DNA of 7,801 nt from an uncultured Myxococcales bacterium. Lineage in GTDB: Bacteria; Myxococcota_A; Polyangia; Polyangiales; Polyangiaceae. The first letter of the stretch is position 1. Each line of letters begins with the position of its first letter. The stretch lies in assembly GCA_937998045.1 (NCBI GenBank), contig CALKVG010000445.1:1-7801 (forward strand), given 5' to 3'. Positions 1 through 6,566 of this stretch are shown piece by piece. The notes under the pieces were generated by a model that saw only the letters and a list, made by a program, of their open reading frames with translations, did not search any database and was not told the DNA's origin. The position numbers and the translations under genes were made by a program.

Positions 1-799
1 CAATGGGCGCGGCCGCCGGGCGGGGCTCGCCGGGACGAACCCGGGCCTGGCCGCGCATGACGGGCGCCGCGAACAGCGGCGCGACCAGCCCCAGCGCACG
101 CACCGGCAGCCCCTCGACGGGCGCCTCGTAGCAGGCCGCCGCGGCCATGCCGCGCGCGTCGATGGCCGCGACGACGTGGGTGCTCGACGCATCGGGCGAC
201 GGCGTCGAACGCCACGGCACCCTCAGCACCCCCTCCGGCAGCGATCGCTCTTCGCACGACACGATGGCCGGCCGCACCGCGGCCAGATCCTCCCGCGTGA
301 GCACGCCGCCGGAGGCGCGCCCTGCGACCGCGAGCAGCTCGACCGCGAGCGTGTCGTCGGTGAGAGCGGCCGCGCCGCGGCGCGAGACCATCTCCAGGAC
401 GCGAGCGCGCTCCTGCGAGAGCGACCGCGCGGCCTCCACGGCCGGCCCGGCGGCGCGGCGGAGCGTCAGGCTCCCCCCCGAGGCGAGCGCCGTCGCGAGC
501 GCCGCGGGCAGCGCGGGGACGCCGACCCGCGCCTCCGCAGGCACCTGCTCGCCGGCGCGGACGCCGCGCGGGCGCGGGACGCCCAGCCCCGGCTGGCGCA
601 CGCGGCCATCGATCGCGAGCAAGCCCGCCCCCGCTCCGCCCACCAGCAGCTGCACCGGCCCGAGCAGCACGCTCGGCTCCTCCGCCGCAGCCGCCAGCAC
701 ACCCGCGACGACCGCGTCGACGGCGTTCCCCGCGCCGAGAACATCCCGCGCGACCCTCGCGATGCGCTCGTCCGACGCGCCCGCCGCTTTCTTGGCCAC
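1..799 (-). CDS. Compact gamma-glutamyltranspeptidase-like protein (partial, runs off left edge)
   Basis: The frame opens with GTG at 799-797 and stays open for 266 codons to the window edge, so the C-terminus is missing. Seen: GAGNAVDAVVAGVLAAAAEEP (residues 22-42) matches the GGxAVDAAVAAxxxLxVVEP start of the GGT large subunit; AIDGR (62-66) sits where the substrate-binding LDFRE motif lies; VGVPALPAALATAL (92-105) matches the VGVPGTVAGL block; GGVLTREDLAAVRP (164-177) matches GGxLTxEDLAxYRP; SSTHVVAAIDARG (205-217) matches the TTHxSVVDxxGN start of the small subunit. Known: GGTs are self-cleaving Ntn-hydrolases that use the first Thr of TTH. Here that position is Ser206. The stretch before it is about 100 residues shorter than usual, and the region where SSM(S/A)PT is expected reads PAAAPI (261-266). 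There is no signal peptide, whereas many GGTs are exported. It is probably translated from the same mRNA as the upstream DUF72 gene, whose stop lies 3 nt before this GTG in the same frame. Catalysis is doubtful. I am fairly sure of the family and unsure of the activity. Confidence 0.8.
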   Translation of the reverse strand, partial: MAKKAAGASDERIARVARDVLGAGNAVDAVVAGVLAAAAEEPSVLLGPVQLLVGGAGAGLLAIDGRVRQPGLGVPRPRGVRAGEQVPAEARVGVPALPAALATALASGGSLTLRRAAGPAVEAARSLSQERARVLEMVSRRGAAALTDDTLAVELLAVAGRASGGVLTREDLAAVRPAIVSCEERSLPEGVLRVPWRSTPSPDASSTHVVAAIDARGMAAAACYEAPVEGLPVRALGLVAPLFAAPVMRGQARVRPGEPRPAAAPI

Positions 800-802
800 G
801 CG

Positions 803-1582
803 CTACTCCTGCTCGTCGTCGCGCACGACGATCCCGCGCCGCGGGCGGACCAGGCGCCCTCCCCCGCCGAGCTTCGTTCGCGGCAGCGCCCGGACGAGCT
901 GGCGCAGGCGCTTCCCCTCGACGAGCGCCGTTTCGGTCTCGACGATCGCGAACACCTCGCGCCGCTCGCCCACGGCGCGGACGATGCGCTCCAGCGCGAT
1001 CGGGCCGAACGCGCGCGTCTCGCCGAGCGCGCGCATCCGCACGTAGGCGACCGGACCGTGGGGGACGAGCTCGCGCGCCGGATCGACGGCGACGATCACG
1101 TTGCCCCAGCTCTTGGCCGTCGCGGCGGCGTCGGCGATCTCCCAGACGCCGCTCGGCTCCCAGACGAAGTGGGTCGCGTCGTGCGGGATGCGCGCGACCA
1201 CCTTGGCGATGCGCTCCCGCCACAGCGCGGTCGGCGTGACGTCCGGCGGGGTGCGCAAGACGAAGCACCGAGCCTGCAGCGCGTCGATGGCCGCGCACGC
1301 GGCCTCGAGCTCGCGGTCGGCGGCCTCGCTCGCTTTCACGCGCGACAGATGCGGACCGGCCACGACGGCGAACTCGAAATGCGGAGGGACCGACTTTCGC
1401 CATCGCCGCAGCGTCGCGATCGTTGGCGTCGGGGCCTCTTCGTCGCTGCCCGGTTGCGGCCCGAGCGCGACGCGGACCTCCAGCAGGTCGAACCGCTTCG
1501 CGTACGCGGCGATCGCGCCGCGCAGCTCCTTTGCGCCGATGTGCCAGCGGGTGGTCATGGCCGAGAGGCGCCCAGTTTGCAT
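803..1582 (-). CDS. DUF72 (YecE-like) family protein, divergent
   Basis: A 259-residue soluble protein, near the usual DUF72 length of about 240-300. Seen: RWHIGAKELRGAIAAYAKRFDLLEV (residues 12-36, quoted by position: the strand opening with HIG and the FDLLEV segment) aligns with the IGTSGWxY...YAxxFDxVE opening of DUF72. LRRWRKSVPPHFEFAVVA (58-75) matches RWxxxxPxxFxFAVKA, AYVRMRAL (179-186) matches the YVRxHG strand, and FVWEPSGVW (139-147) lies where the family has its conserved ExRHxSW segment. Known: DUF72 proteins are TIM-barrel-like with no settled biochemical function. The usual GTSGW and NxTFY signatures are largely lost here, so any active site may have changed. The longest ATG start is given. 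An ATG at 1558 (MTTRWHIG) is equally possible and fits the family's N-terminus better; neither has a clear ribosome binding site. It lies 42 nt after the acyltransferase gene and 3 nt before the GGT-like gene, which suggests an operon. Confidence 0.78.
   Translation of the reverse strand: MQTGRLSAMTTRWHIGAKELRGAIAAYAKRFDLLEVRVALGPQPGSDEEAPTPTIATLRRWRKSVPPHFEFAVVAGPHLSRVKASEAADRELEAACAAIDALQARCFVLRTPPDVTPTALWRERIAKVVARIPHDATHFVWEPSGVWEIADAAATAKSWGNVIVAVDPARELVPHGPVAYVRMRALGETRAFGPIALERIVRAVGERREVFAIVETETALVEGKRLRQLVRALPRTKLGGGGRLVRPRRGIVVRDDEQE
806..810 (-). promoter_or_regulatory. Ribosome binding site for the GGT-like gene
   Basis: On the minus strand AGGAG lies 6 nt before the GTG at 799 and overlaps the last codons of the DUF72 gene. 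It decides the GTG start and suggests translational coupling. Confidence 0.7.
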
Positions 1583-1624
1583 GCCTGGGGAGATTCCGCC
1601 AGGGGAGAGTGCCGCGGGGCCCGG

Positions 1625-2503
1625 TCAAAACTCGCGGAAGTGGAACCATTGCGTCGGGCGAGCCGCGACGAACGACTCCATCGCGGCGGCAAGAGCCTGC
1701 GCCGCGGCGTCGAGTTCGCTGTCGCGCGCCCGACGCGAGAGGCGCACCGGTGGATGGGCGACGACCTCGTACTCGCGGTAGCCGGTGCGAGCCGCGAAGA
1801 TCGGGACGATGGGCGCGCCCGAAAGCATCGCGAGGCGAAGCGGTCCCTCGGGGACGGCGCTGCGACCGCCGAAGAGGTCCACCGGGCGCGTTCGGAGCTT
1901 CGGCGGAAGCCGGTCGATCTGGAGCGCGACGACTCCGCCGGAGCGCAGGTGCTGCACGAGCGGGAGCGCCGAGAGCGGGTCCTCGCCCACGTGTGCGACG
2001 AGCAGACCGCTCGCCCGTCGGGCTTCGTCCTGGATGGATCGCGACGTGGGGTCGCGCTCGCGCTCCTCGGCGATCATCATCGGGACCGCGTGGTCGCGCG
2101 ACAGCAGCTGGCCGACGTGCTCCCAGCCGGCGGTGTGCGCGGTGGCGAAGATGAGTCCCCGCCCGTCGGAGAGCGCATCCATGACGTACGGCTCGCCCCA
2201 GATGACGGCCGAGGGCGGGCGACTGCGCGGCGAGCCGGCGGCGAGGATCTCCCCGAGGCACGAAGCGTACGTCGTGAAGGTGCGCGCGACGTCGAGCGCG
2301 TCGCGAAGCGGCGCGCTCCGGCCGCGGATGCGCCGCAGGTTCTGCGCGACCTGCGCGCGGGGCCCGCGGGCGAGCGCGCACGCGGCGAGCCCGATGACCG
2401 GCGGGCTCCATCGCACGAACCACTCCGGCCCGCGCGTCGCCCCGGCGCGCGCGAGGCTCCGCCAGAACGGACCGTCGATCGCAAGATTTCTCTTGGGGCG
2501 CAT
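1625..2503 (-). CDS. LpxL/HtrB-type lipid acyltransferase (LPLAT superfamily)
   Basis: A 292-residue protein, close to the usual 290-310 for this family. These enzymes transfer an acyl chain from acyl-ACP or acyl-CoA to a lipid A precursor or other glycolipid at the inner face of the cytoplasmic membrane. Seen: the catalytic HX4E motif is H123-TAGW-E128 within LIFATAHTAGWEHVG (117-131). IDRL (196-199) is the usual conserved Asp-Arg. VDLFGGRSAVPEGPLRLAMLSGAPIVPIF (208-236) is the family's FFGxxAxxxxGxxxLAxxxxAPIVPxF block. PTQWFHF (283-289) matches the C-terminal PxQWxWxHxRF-type ending. The N-terminal 15-45 region is moderately hydrophobic and may hold the membrane anchor. It is the first gene of a probable three-gene minus-strand operon. 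The ATG at 2503 has no strong ribosome binding site. Fold and family are near certain. The lipid substrate cannot be told, and a role in lipids other than lipid A (ornithine lipid, secondary metabolite) is possible. Confidence 0.9.
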   Translation of the reverse strand: MRPKRNLAIDGPFWRSLARAGATRGPEWFVRWSPPVIGLAACALARGPRAQVAQNLRRIRGRSAPLRDALDVARTFTTYASCLGEILAAGSPRSRPPSAVIWGEPYVMDALSDGRGLIFATAHTAGWEHVGQLLSRDHAVPMMIAEERERDPTSRSIQDEARRASGLLVAHVGEDPLSALPLVQHLRSGGVVALQIDRLPPKLRTRPVDLFGGRSAVPEGPLRLAMLSGAPIVPIFAARTGYREYEVVAHPPVRLSRRARDSELDAAAQALAAAMESFVAARPTQWFHFREF

Positions 2504-2562
2504 TTACGTATTTCGCGTGCGGAGAAAGAAGGAACGGAAGGGGGTGTATTTCGGTCGAGCCC

Positions 2563-2585
2563 GAGCGAGGCCAAGGAGGCGAGCG
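2563..2585 (+). repeat. Purine-rich dispersed-repeat-like element, copy A
   Basis: GAGCGAGGCCAAGGA followed by GGCGAGCG. The first 15 bases match the reverse complement of 7773-7796 at 13 of 15 positions, and both elements end in CGAGCG. Both lie outside genes. Confidence 0.4.
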
Positions 2586-2586
2586 A

Positions 2587-2604
2587 GGCGTACTCCCGTA
2601 CGCC
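2587..2604. repeat. Perfect 7-bp inverted repeat (hairpin)
   Basis: GGCGTAC, a 4-nt loop TCCC, then GTACGCC. It lies 60 nt beyond the stop of the large minus-strand oxidoreductase gene, where a terminator would be expected. No run of T follows on either strand, so it is not a classical intrinsic terminator. It could be an mRNA 3'-end stabiliser, a protein-binding palindrome or chance. Confidence 0.5.
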
Positions 2605-2663
2605 GCAGCGAGCCGGTGTCGCGCGGCGCATCGCGAAGGGATCGGCCGAAAGTCACCGCCTTC

Positions 2664-5600
2664 CTAGACGCGGATCACCTCGCCGTGTGTCCTCAGGAGC
2701 TCGTCGAGCCAGGCGTTCGAGAGCTTCTCCTGCATCGAGTTGGCCCGGAGGCGCTCGTGCAGGTTGCGGAAGTCGACGGCGTCGAGCTCCTGGTCCTGGT
2801 TGAAGCACGTGAAGACGACGCGCTCCTTGCCGGTTTGCGGGTCGCGCAGGCGCTGCAGACACTGCGCGCACACCTCTTTCATCATGCACTGCATCGGCGA
2901 GTTGATGCTGCCGATCGCCAGGTGGCGCGGGTCGAGCAAGGGCGCGAGAACCCCGTGGCGGGCCTCGCGCACCGCGTTCATCATTCCGTCGCTGCCGATC
3001 GCGATGATGCGCTTCACGTCGCGGAACGCAATGGCGGGAGCCCCGAACGCGCCGCTCGCGTACGCCTGCATCGCCGCCACGATGTTGCCGCGGAAGTGCA
3101 GGTCCTGCGCGCGCTTCGGCTCGATGGGATCGCCGGTGTCGGTGCACCAGATGACCTGGTCGGTCCAGCGCTCGATGTCCTCGCGCTTGAAGAGGTCCTC
3201 GCCGCGGCGGTACCCCGCGAAGTAGAGGACGCGCCCGCCGAGCGCCTTGAACGCCCGCGCGATCGAGAAGAGCACCGCGTTCCCAAGGCCGCCGCCGCAG
3301 AGGAGCACGGTCTCCTGCTTGGCGATCTCCGTGGGAGTCCCGGTCGGGCCCATGAGGACGATCGGCTCGCCCGGCTGGAGCGCCGCGCACAGGCGCGAGC
3401 TGCCGCCCATCTCGAGGACGATCGTACCGAGCAGCCCCTTGTCGACGTCGACCCACGCGCCCGTCAGCGCGAGCCCTTCCATGGCGAGGCGGGCCTGCGC
3501 GTGCGTCGTGTGCCCGTTGCTGCCGCGGTCGACCTCGATGATCGGCGCGAACGTCTCGAAGTTCTGGAGCCGGTAGAACTGACCCGGCTGGAACTTGCGC
3601 GCCGCCATCGGCGCGTGCACGACGATCTCGACGATGTTTCGCGTGAGGCGGTTCACCTGCTGGACGCGCGCGACGAGGCTGTCGTCGAGCTTCGCGAAGA
3701 GGTCGTAGAGCTTGCGATCGCGCTCCGGCTGCGACGCGCTGTCGAGCCGCGCCACCTCGGGGAATAGCGCCACGACGTGCGGATAGCCGTCCTTGGCGCT
3801 CGCCATCGCGCGCACGACGCTCCCGGCGTAATGCGGATGGTTGTCCCCGTAGAACGACACGGTGTGGCCGTCCTTAAGGTAGCTCGTGAAGAAGCCCTCC
3901 CCCGACCTGGCCTGCGGCTGCAGGGAGACCGTCCCGGACGCGTCCACGTGGGCGACGAACGGACGGAAGTAGTGCTTGCGGTCGTCGAGCTCGAAGGTGC
4001 CCGGATACTCCTTCTCGTAAATCACGTTCGGGCTCGTGCCGGCCGCGACGCATACCGTGCGCGCCGGCAGCTCCACGGAGGTCCCGTCGGCGCGCTGGAA
4101 GCGCACGCCCTTCACGTGGCGTCGCTCGTCGAGCACCGCCTCGAGCGGCGACATGTCCTCGACGTAGCGGATGCCCTCCTCGAGGCTCTTGATGACCTCC
4201 TCGTGGTTGAGGCGATAGGCCGGCGAGTCGACCAAGCCCTTGCGGTACACGAGGGTGACTCCGCCCCACGAGTCGAGCAGCCGCTGCACCTGGGGCTCGC
4301 GGCCCTCGGCGGCGGCGCGCTCCTTCTCGGCCCGCAGCTCGCGCGCGTGCGCGAGGTGGCGCTGGAGCGTCTCCCACTCCTCGTCGTCGAACATCTTGCG
4401 GATGTCGGCCTCCGACTGGCCGCTCTGGACGAGGAGCTCGTAGCGCTCGAGCTCCTTCTCGAGCTGCACCTGGTAGTACGCGAGGAGCTCGGTCGCCGTG
4501 TCGATCGCCGTCAGGCCGCCGCCGATGACGATGGCCGGGAGGCTCACCTGCAGGTTGGCGATGCTCGTGTGCTTGTAGGCCCCGGTCAGCTGCAGCGCCA
4601 TCAGGAAGTCGCTCGCCTTGCGGATGCCGCGCGACAGGTTGTTCTTCATGTCGATGATCGTCGGCCGGCCGGCGCCCGCCGAGATCGCGACGTGATCGAA
4701 GCCGAGCGCCCACGCGTCGTCGAGCGTGATCGTCCCGCCGAAGCGAACGCCCCCGAACATCCGGATGTGGCGGTTGCGCGCGAGGGTGAGCTGCACGACC
4801 GTGAGGAAGTTCTTGTCCCAGCGAACGGTGATCCCGTACTCGCTGACGCCGCCGAAGCCGAGGAGCTTGCGCTCGTTCAGCTCGCCGTAGAGCACGGTCG
4901 AGTTGCGGATCGGCCGCGGGGCGTGCGTCGCGTCCCCCGCGAGCTCGGCGTCGATCGGCTCGATCTTGAGCCCGTCGACCGCGACCACGCCGAAGCCCTC
5001 GCACGCGAGGTGATGCACCAGCGTGTAGCCCGCCGGCCCCAGCCCCACGACGAGGACGTTGCGTCCGTTGTACGGGCGCATCGTCGGCCGGTGGACGTTG
5101 AGCGGGTTCCAGCGGGTGAGCAGCTGGTAAATCTCCAGGCCCCAGGGGAGCGCCAGCGTCTCGGTGAGGACCCGCGTCTCGACCTGCGGGATGTTCACCG
5201 GCTCCTGCTTCTGGAAGATGCAGGCCTTCATGCAGTCGTTGCAGATGCGGTGACCGGTGCCGGGGCACATCGGGTTGTCGATCGCGATGAGCGCCATCGC
5301 GGCGACGAGCTCCCCCGCCTGCCGCATCGCGTGCATCTCGCTGATCTTCTCCTCGAGCGGGCAGCCCGTGAGCGCCACGCCGAGGGGGTTTTTCTTGTAC
5401 TGGCCGGTCTTGGCGTCGACCATGCCCTTGCTGCACGAGTCCTTGTCGCGGTCGTGGCAGAGCATGCAGTACTCGATCTCGGCCTCGACCGCGCGCCGCG
5501 GCATGCGCCGGTCGGTCAGCGTGAAGCCGAGCCGCTGCCGGCGCTCGTGGTGCGGGCCCACGAAGAGCTCCGGCATCGACGGATCCGGGCGCACCGTCTC

Positions 5601-6548
5601 GACGAGGTGCGCGTAGTCCAGCGTTCGCGGGACGTTCATGCTCGGCCACCGTCGCAGCGGATCGTGCTCGTCGCGTCGGCGCGCCGCGAGCCAGGCCTCG
5701 ACCGCGTCGAGCGCGAGCGCGGCCGCTCGCCCGAGCGCGGCGTCGTCCTCCGCCGCGTTCGCCGAGTCGGGGTCCAGGTGCTGACCACGCTCCGGCGGGA
5801 CCGGAGACGTGGTGTCCAGGTGTCGACCACGCTCCGGCAGAGCCGGAGACGTGGTGTCCAGGTGTCGACCACGCTCCGGCAGAGCCGGAGACGTGGTGTC
5901 CAGGTGTCGACCACGCTCCGGCAGAGCCTGAGACGTGCCGTCCGCGGCCGCCAGGACCGCCTTCCGGACCTTTCGCGCGCGCTCTCGCAGCTCGTCGGTC
6001 CACTGCGCGCCGCCGGCCTTGGCCGCCTTCCGCGCGACGTCGTCGATCTCCAGCAACGGCAACGCCGCGTTGGCGATCGTGCGCTCTTCGTCCGTCGTCC
6101 CTCCCACCGGAACCGGCGTCATCGCCTGCAGGGCCGCCTTGGCGACCGCCGCGGCCTTCTCCGGCCCCAGCGTCCACGCCTTGCCTGCGTCTGCGCGAAG
6201 GACGCGCTTCTTCGCGAAGTCCTTCCGGAACCTCCAGAGCGGGTCGTTCCGGCGCACGACCTCGCGAAACCCCTCGAGCTCCTTCTCGACACCGAAGAGC
6301 TTCCCCACGAAGCGGCCGACGAAAGGGGCCGCCGCGAGCAGGGCGTCGCTCTTGGCGACCGCCCCCATCCCCTCGCCCTTGCAGGCGCGGTAGGCGTCGA
6401 ACTGCGCGTGCAGGGTCGGCGCCTCGGCGGCGAACCAGCGGTCGAACTCCTCGTGAAGCTCGCGCAACTTCGCGGGATCGTAGAGGTCTGCGTAGGAGAA
6501 GCCGGGAATCCCGAGGGTCAACGGATCGGTCATGTGCGGTTCAGCCAT
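2664..6548 (-). CDS. NfnB/GltD-NfnA/PyrK-type fused iron-sulfur flavoprotein oxidoreductase (1294 aa)
   Basis: A single-chain NAD(P)-linked, cytoplasmic electron-transfer enzyme. Domains seen in order: residues 1-340, a helical charged region not recognised, interrupted at about 203-259 by four 14-residue repeats; 360-450, a two-cluster Cys domain (Cys361, 364, 372, 396 and Cys428, 436, 439, 443) of the GltD/NfnB/SudA type; 497-526, an FAD Rossmann motif with GLGPAG (502-507); 671-690, an NAD(P) motif with GGGLTAID (676-683); about 690-760, an inserted charged, coiled-coil-like segment before the VTLVYRKG strand; 833-841, the closing CVAAGTSPN flavin motif; 960-1065, an FNR-like FAD domain with FQPGQFYRL (986-994); 1081-1113, a nucleotide domain with CGGGLGNA; 1221-1248, Cys1221, 1227, 1230 and 1248, a [2Fe-2S]-like cluster end as in PyrK/NfnA, then QELDAVDF. 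Known: in NfnAB and SudAB the two halves are separate subunits that pass electrons between NADH, NADPH and ferredoxin or sulfide. Here they are one polypeptide in the order large half then small half. The substrate is not predictable and bifurcation is only a possibility. ATG 6548 is used; Met6 at 6533 is an alternative, and neither has a ribosome binding site. Confidence 0.9.
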   Translation of the reverse strand: MAEPHMTDPLTLGIPGFSYADLYDPAKLRELHEEFDRWFAAEAPTLHAQFDAYRACKGEGMGAVAKSDALLAAAPFVGRFVGKLFGVEKELEGFREVVRRNDPLWRFRKDFAKKRVLRADAGKAWTLGPEKAAAVAKAALQAMTPVPVGGTTDEERTIANAALPLLEIDDVARKAAKAGGAQWTDELRERARKVRKAVLAAADGTSQALPERGRHLDTTSPALPERGRHLDTTSPALPERGRHLDTTSPVPPERGQHLDPDSANAAEDDAALGRAAALALDAVEAWLAARRRDEHDPLRRWPSMNVPRTLDYAHLVETVRPDPSMPELFVGPHHERRQRLGFTLTDRRMPRRAVEAEIEYCMLCHDRDKDSCSKGMVDAKTGQYKKNPLGVALTGCPLEEKISEMHAMRQAGELVAAMALIAIDNPMCPGTGHRICNDCMKACIFQKQEPVNIPQVETRVLTETLALPWGLEIYQLLTRWNPLNVHRPTMRPYNGRNVLVVGLGPAGYTLVHHLACEGFGVVAVDGLKIEPIDAELAGDATHAPRPIRNSTVLYGELNERKLLGFGGVSEYGITVRWDKNFLTVVQLTLARNRHIRMFGGVRFGGTITLDDAWALGFDHVAISAGAGRPTIIDMKNNLSRGIRKASDFLMALQLTGAYKHTSIANLQVSLPAIVIGGGLTAIDTATELLAYYQVQLEKELERYELLVQSGQSEADIRKMFDDEEWETLQRHLAHARELRAEKERAAAEGREPQVQRLLDSWGGVTLVYRKGLVDSPAYRLNHEEVIKSLEEGIRYVEDMSPLEAVLDERRHVKGVRFQRADGTSVELPARTVCVAAGTSPNVIYEKEYPGTFELDDRKHYFRPFVAHVDASGTVSLQPQARSGEGFFTSYLKDGHTVSFYGDNHPHYAGSVVRAMASAKDGYPHVVALFPEVARLDSASQPERDRKLYDLFAKLDDSLVARVQQVNRLTRNIVEIVVHAPMAARKFQPGQFYRLQNFETFAPIIEVDRGSNGHTTHAQARLAMEGLALTGAWVDVDKGLLGTIVLEMGGSSRLCAALQPGEPIVLMGPTGTPTEIAKQETVLLCGGGLGNAVLFSIARAFKALGGRVLYFAGYRRGEDLFKREDIERWTDQVIWCTDTGDPIEPKRAQDLHFRGNIVAAMQAYASGAFGAPAIAFRDVKRIIAIGSDGMMNAVREARHGVLAPLLDPRHLAIGSINSPMQCMMKEVCAQCLQRLRDPQTGKERVVFTCFNQDQELDAVDFRNLHERLRANSMQEKLSNAWLDELLRTHGEVIRV
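5773..5940. repeat. Four tandem 42-bp palindrome-containing repeats inside the oxidoreductase gene
   Basis: Units start at 5773, 5815, 5857 and 5899. Units 2 and 3 are identical over 42 bp. Unit 4 differs at one base in its first 39, then at its last bases. Unit 1 differs from unit 2 at five positions. Each unit carries an inverted repeat: CTCCGGC-AGA-GCCGGAG in units 2 (5832-5848) and 3 (5874-5890), one mismatch in unit 4 (5916-5932), and a 6-bp stem in unit 1 (5790-5806). The period is a multiple of three, so on the minus strand it encodes the peptide ALPERGRHLDTTSP three times plus a variant copy (VPPERGQHLDPDS) at residues about 203-262 without breaking the frame. Confidence 0.93.
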
Positions 6549-6566
6549 GTAGCATTAGATGCGCTA
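6549..6566 (-). promoter_or_regulatory. Imperfect intercistronic hairpin between yggX and the oxidoreductase gene
   Basis: In the transcript, GTAGC, a GC bulge and AT pair with ATGCTAC across a CTA loop: 7 bp with a 2-nt bulge. It includes the yggX stop codon and ends next to the ATG of the next gene. That ATG has no Shine-Dalgarno sequence, so the hairpin could influence translational coupling. The stem is weak and may be chance. Confidence 0.3.

Larger units (their letters stand above)
2504..2663. other. Intergenic spacer, 160 bp
   Basis: This lies between the end of the large oxidoreductase gene and the start of the acyltransferase gene, both on the minus strand. It holds a perfect hairpin (2587-2604) and a purine-rich repeat (2563-2585), described separately. 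It must also carry the promoter of the left operon if that is transcribed independently. I see only weak promoter-like hexamers and do not call one. Confidence 0.6.

Noticed and set aside
466..744. Short ATG-initiated minus-strand frame within the GGT-like gene
   Set aside because: It is out of frame with the GTG-initiated frame that carries the GGT motifs, and its own product is low-complexity Arg/Ser.
2504..2580. Sigma-70 promoter for the left operon (TTGGCC, 17 nt, AAATAC on the minus strand)
   Set aside because: The hexamers match the consensus at only a few positions, no better than expected by chance.
2587..2604. Rho-independent terminator
   Set aside because: The stem is perfect, but no T-run follows on either strand. 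It is kept only as an inverted repeat.
176..3767. Long plus-strand open frames opposite the acyltransferase, DUF72, GGT-like and oxidoreductase genes
   Set aside because: They are Arg-rich, have no recognisable motifs, and lie opposite well-supported minus-strand genes. They reflect the scarcity of stop codons in GC-rich DNA.
5773..5940. CRISPR array
   Set aside because: The repeats are directly adjacent with no unique spacers, and they are translated in frame within an enzyme gene.
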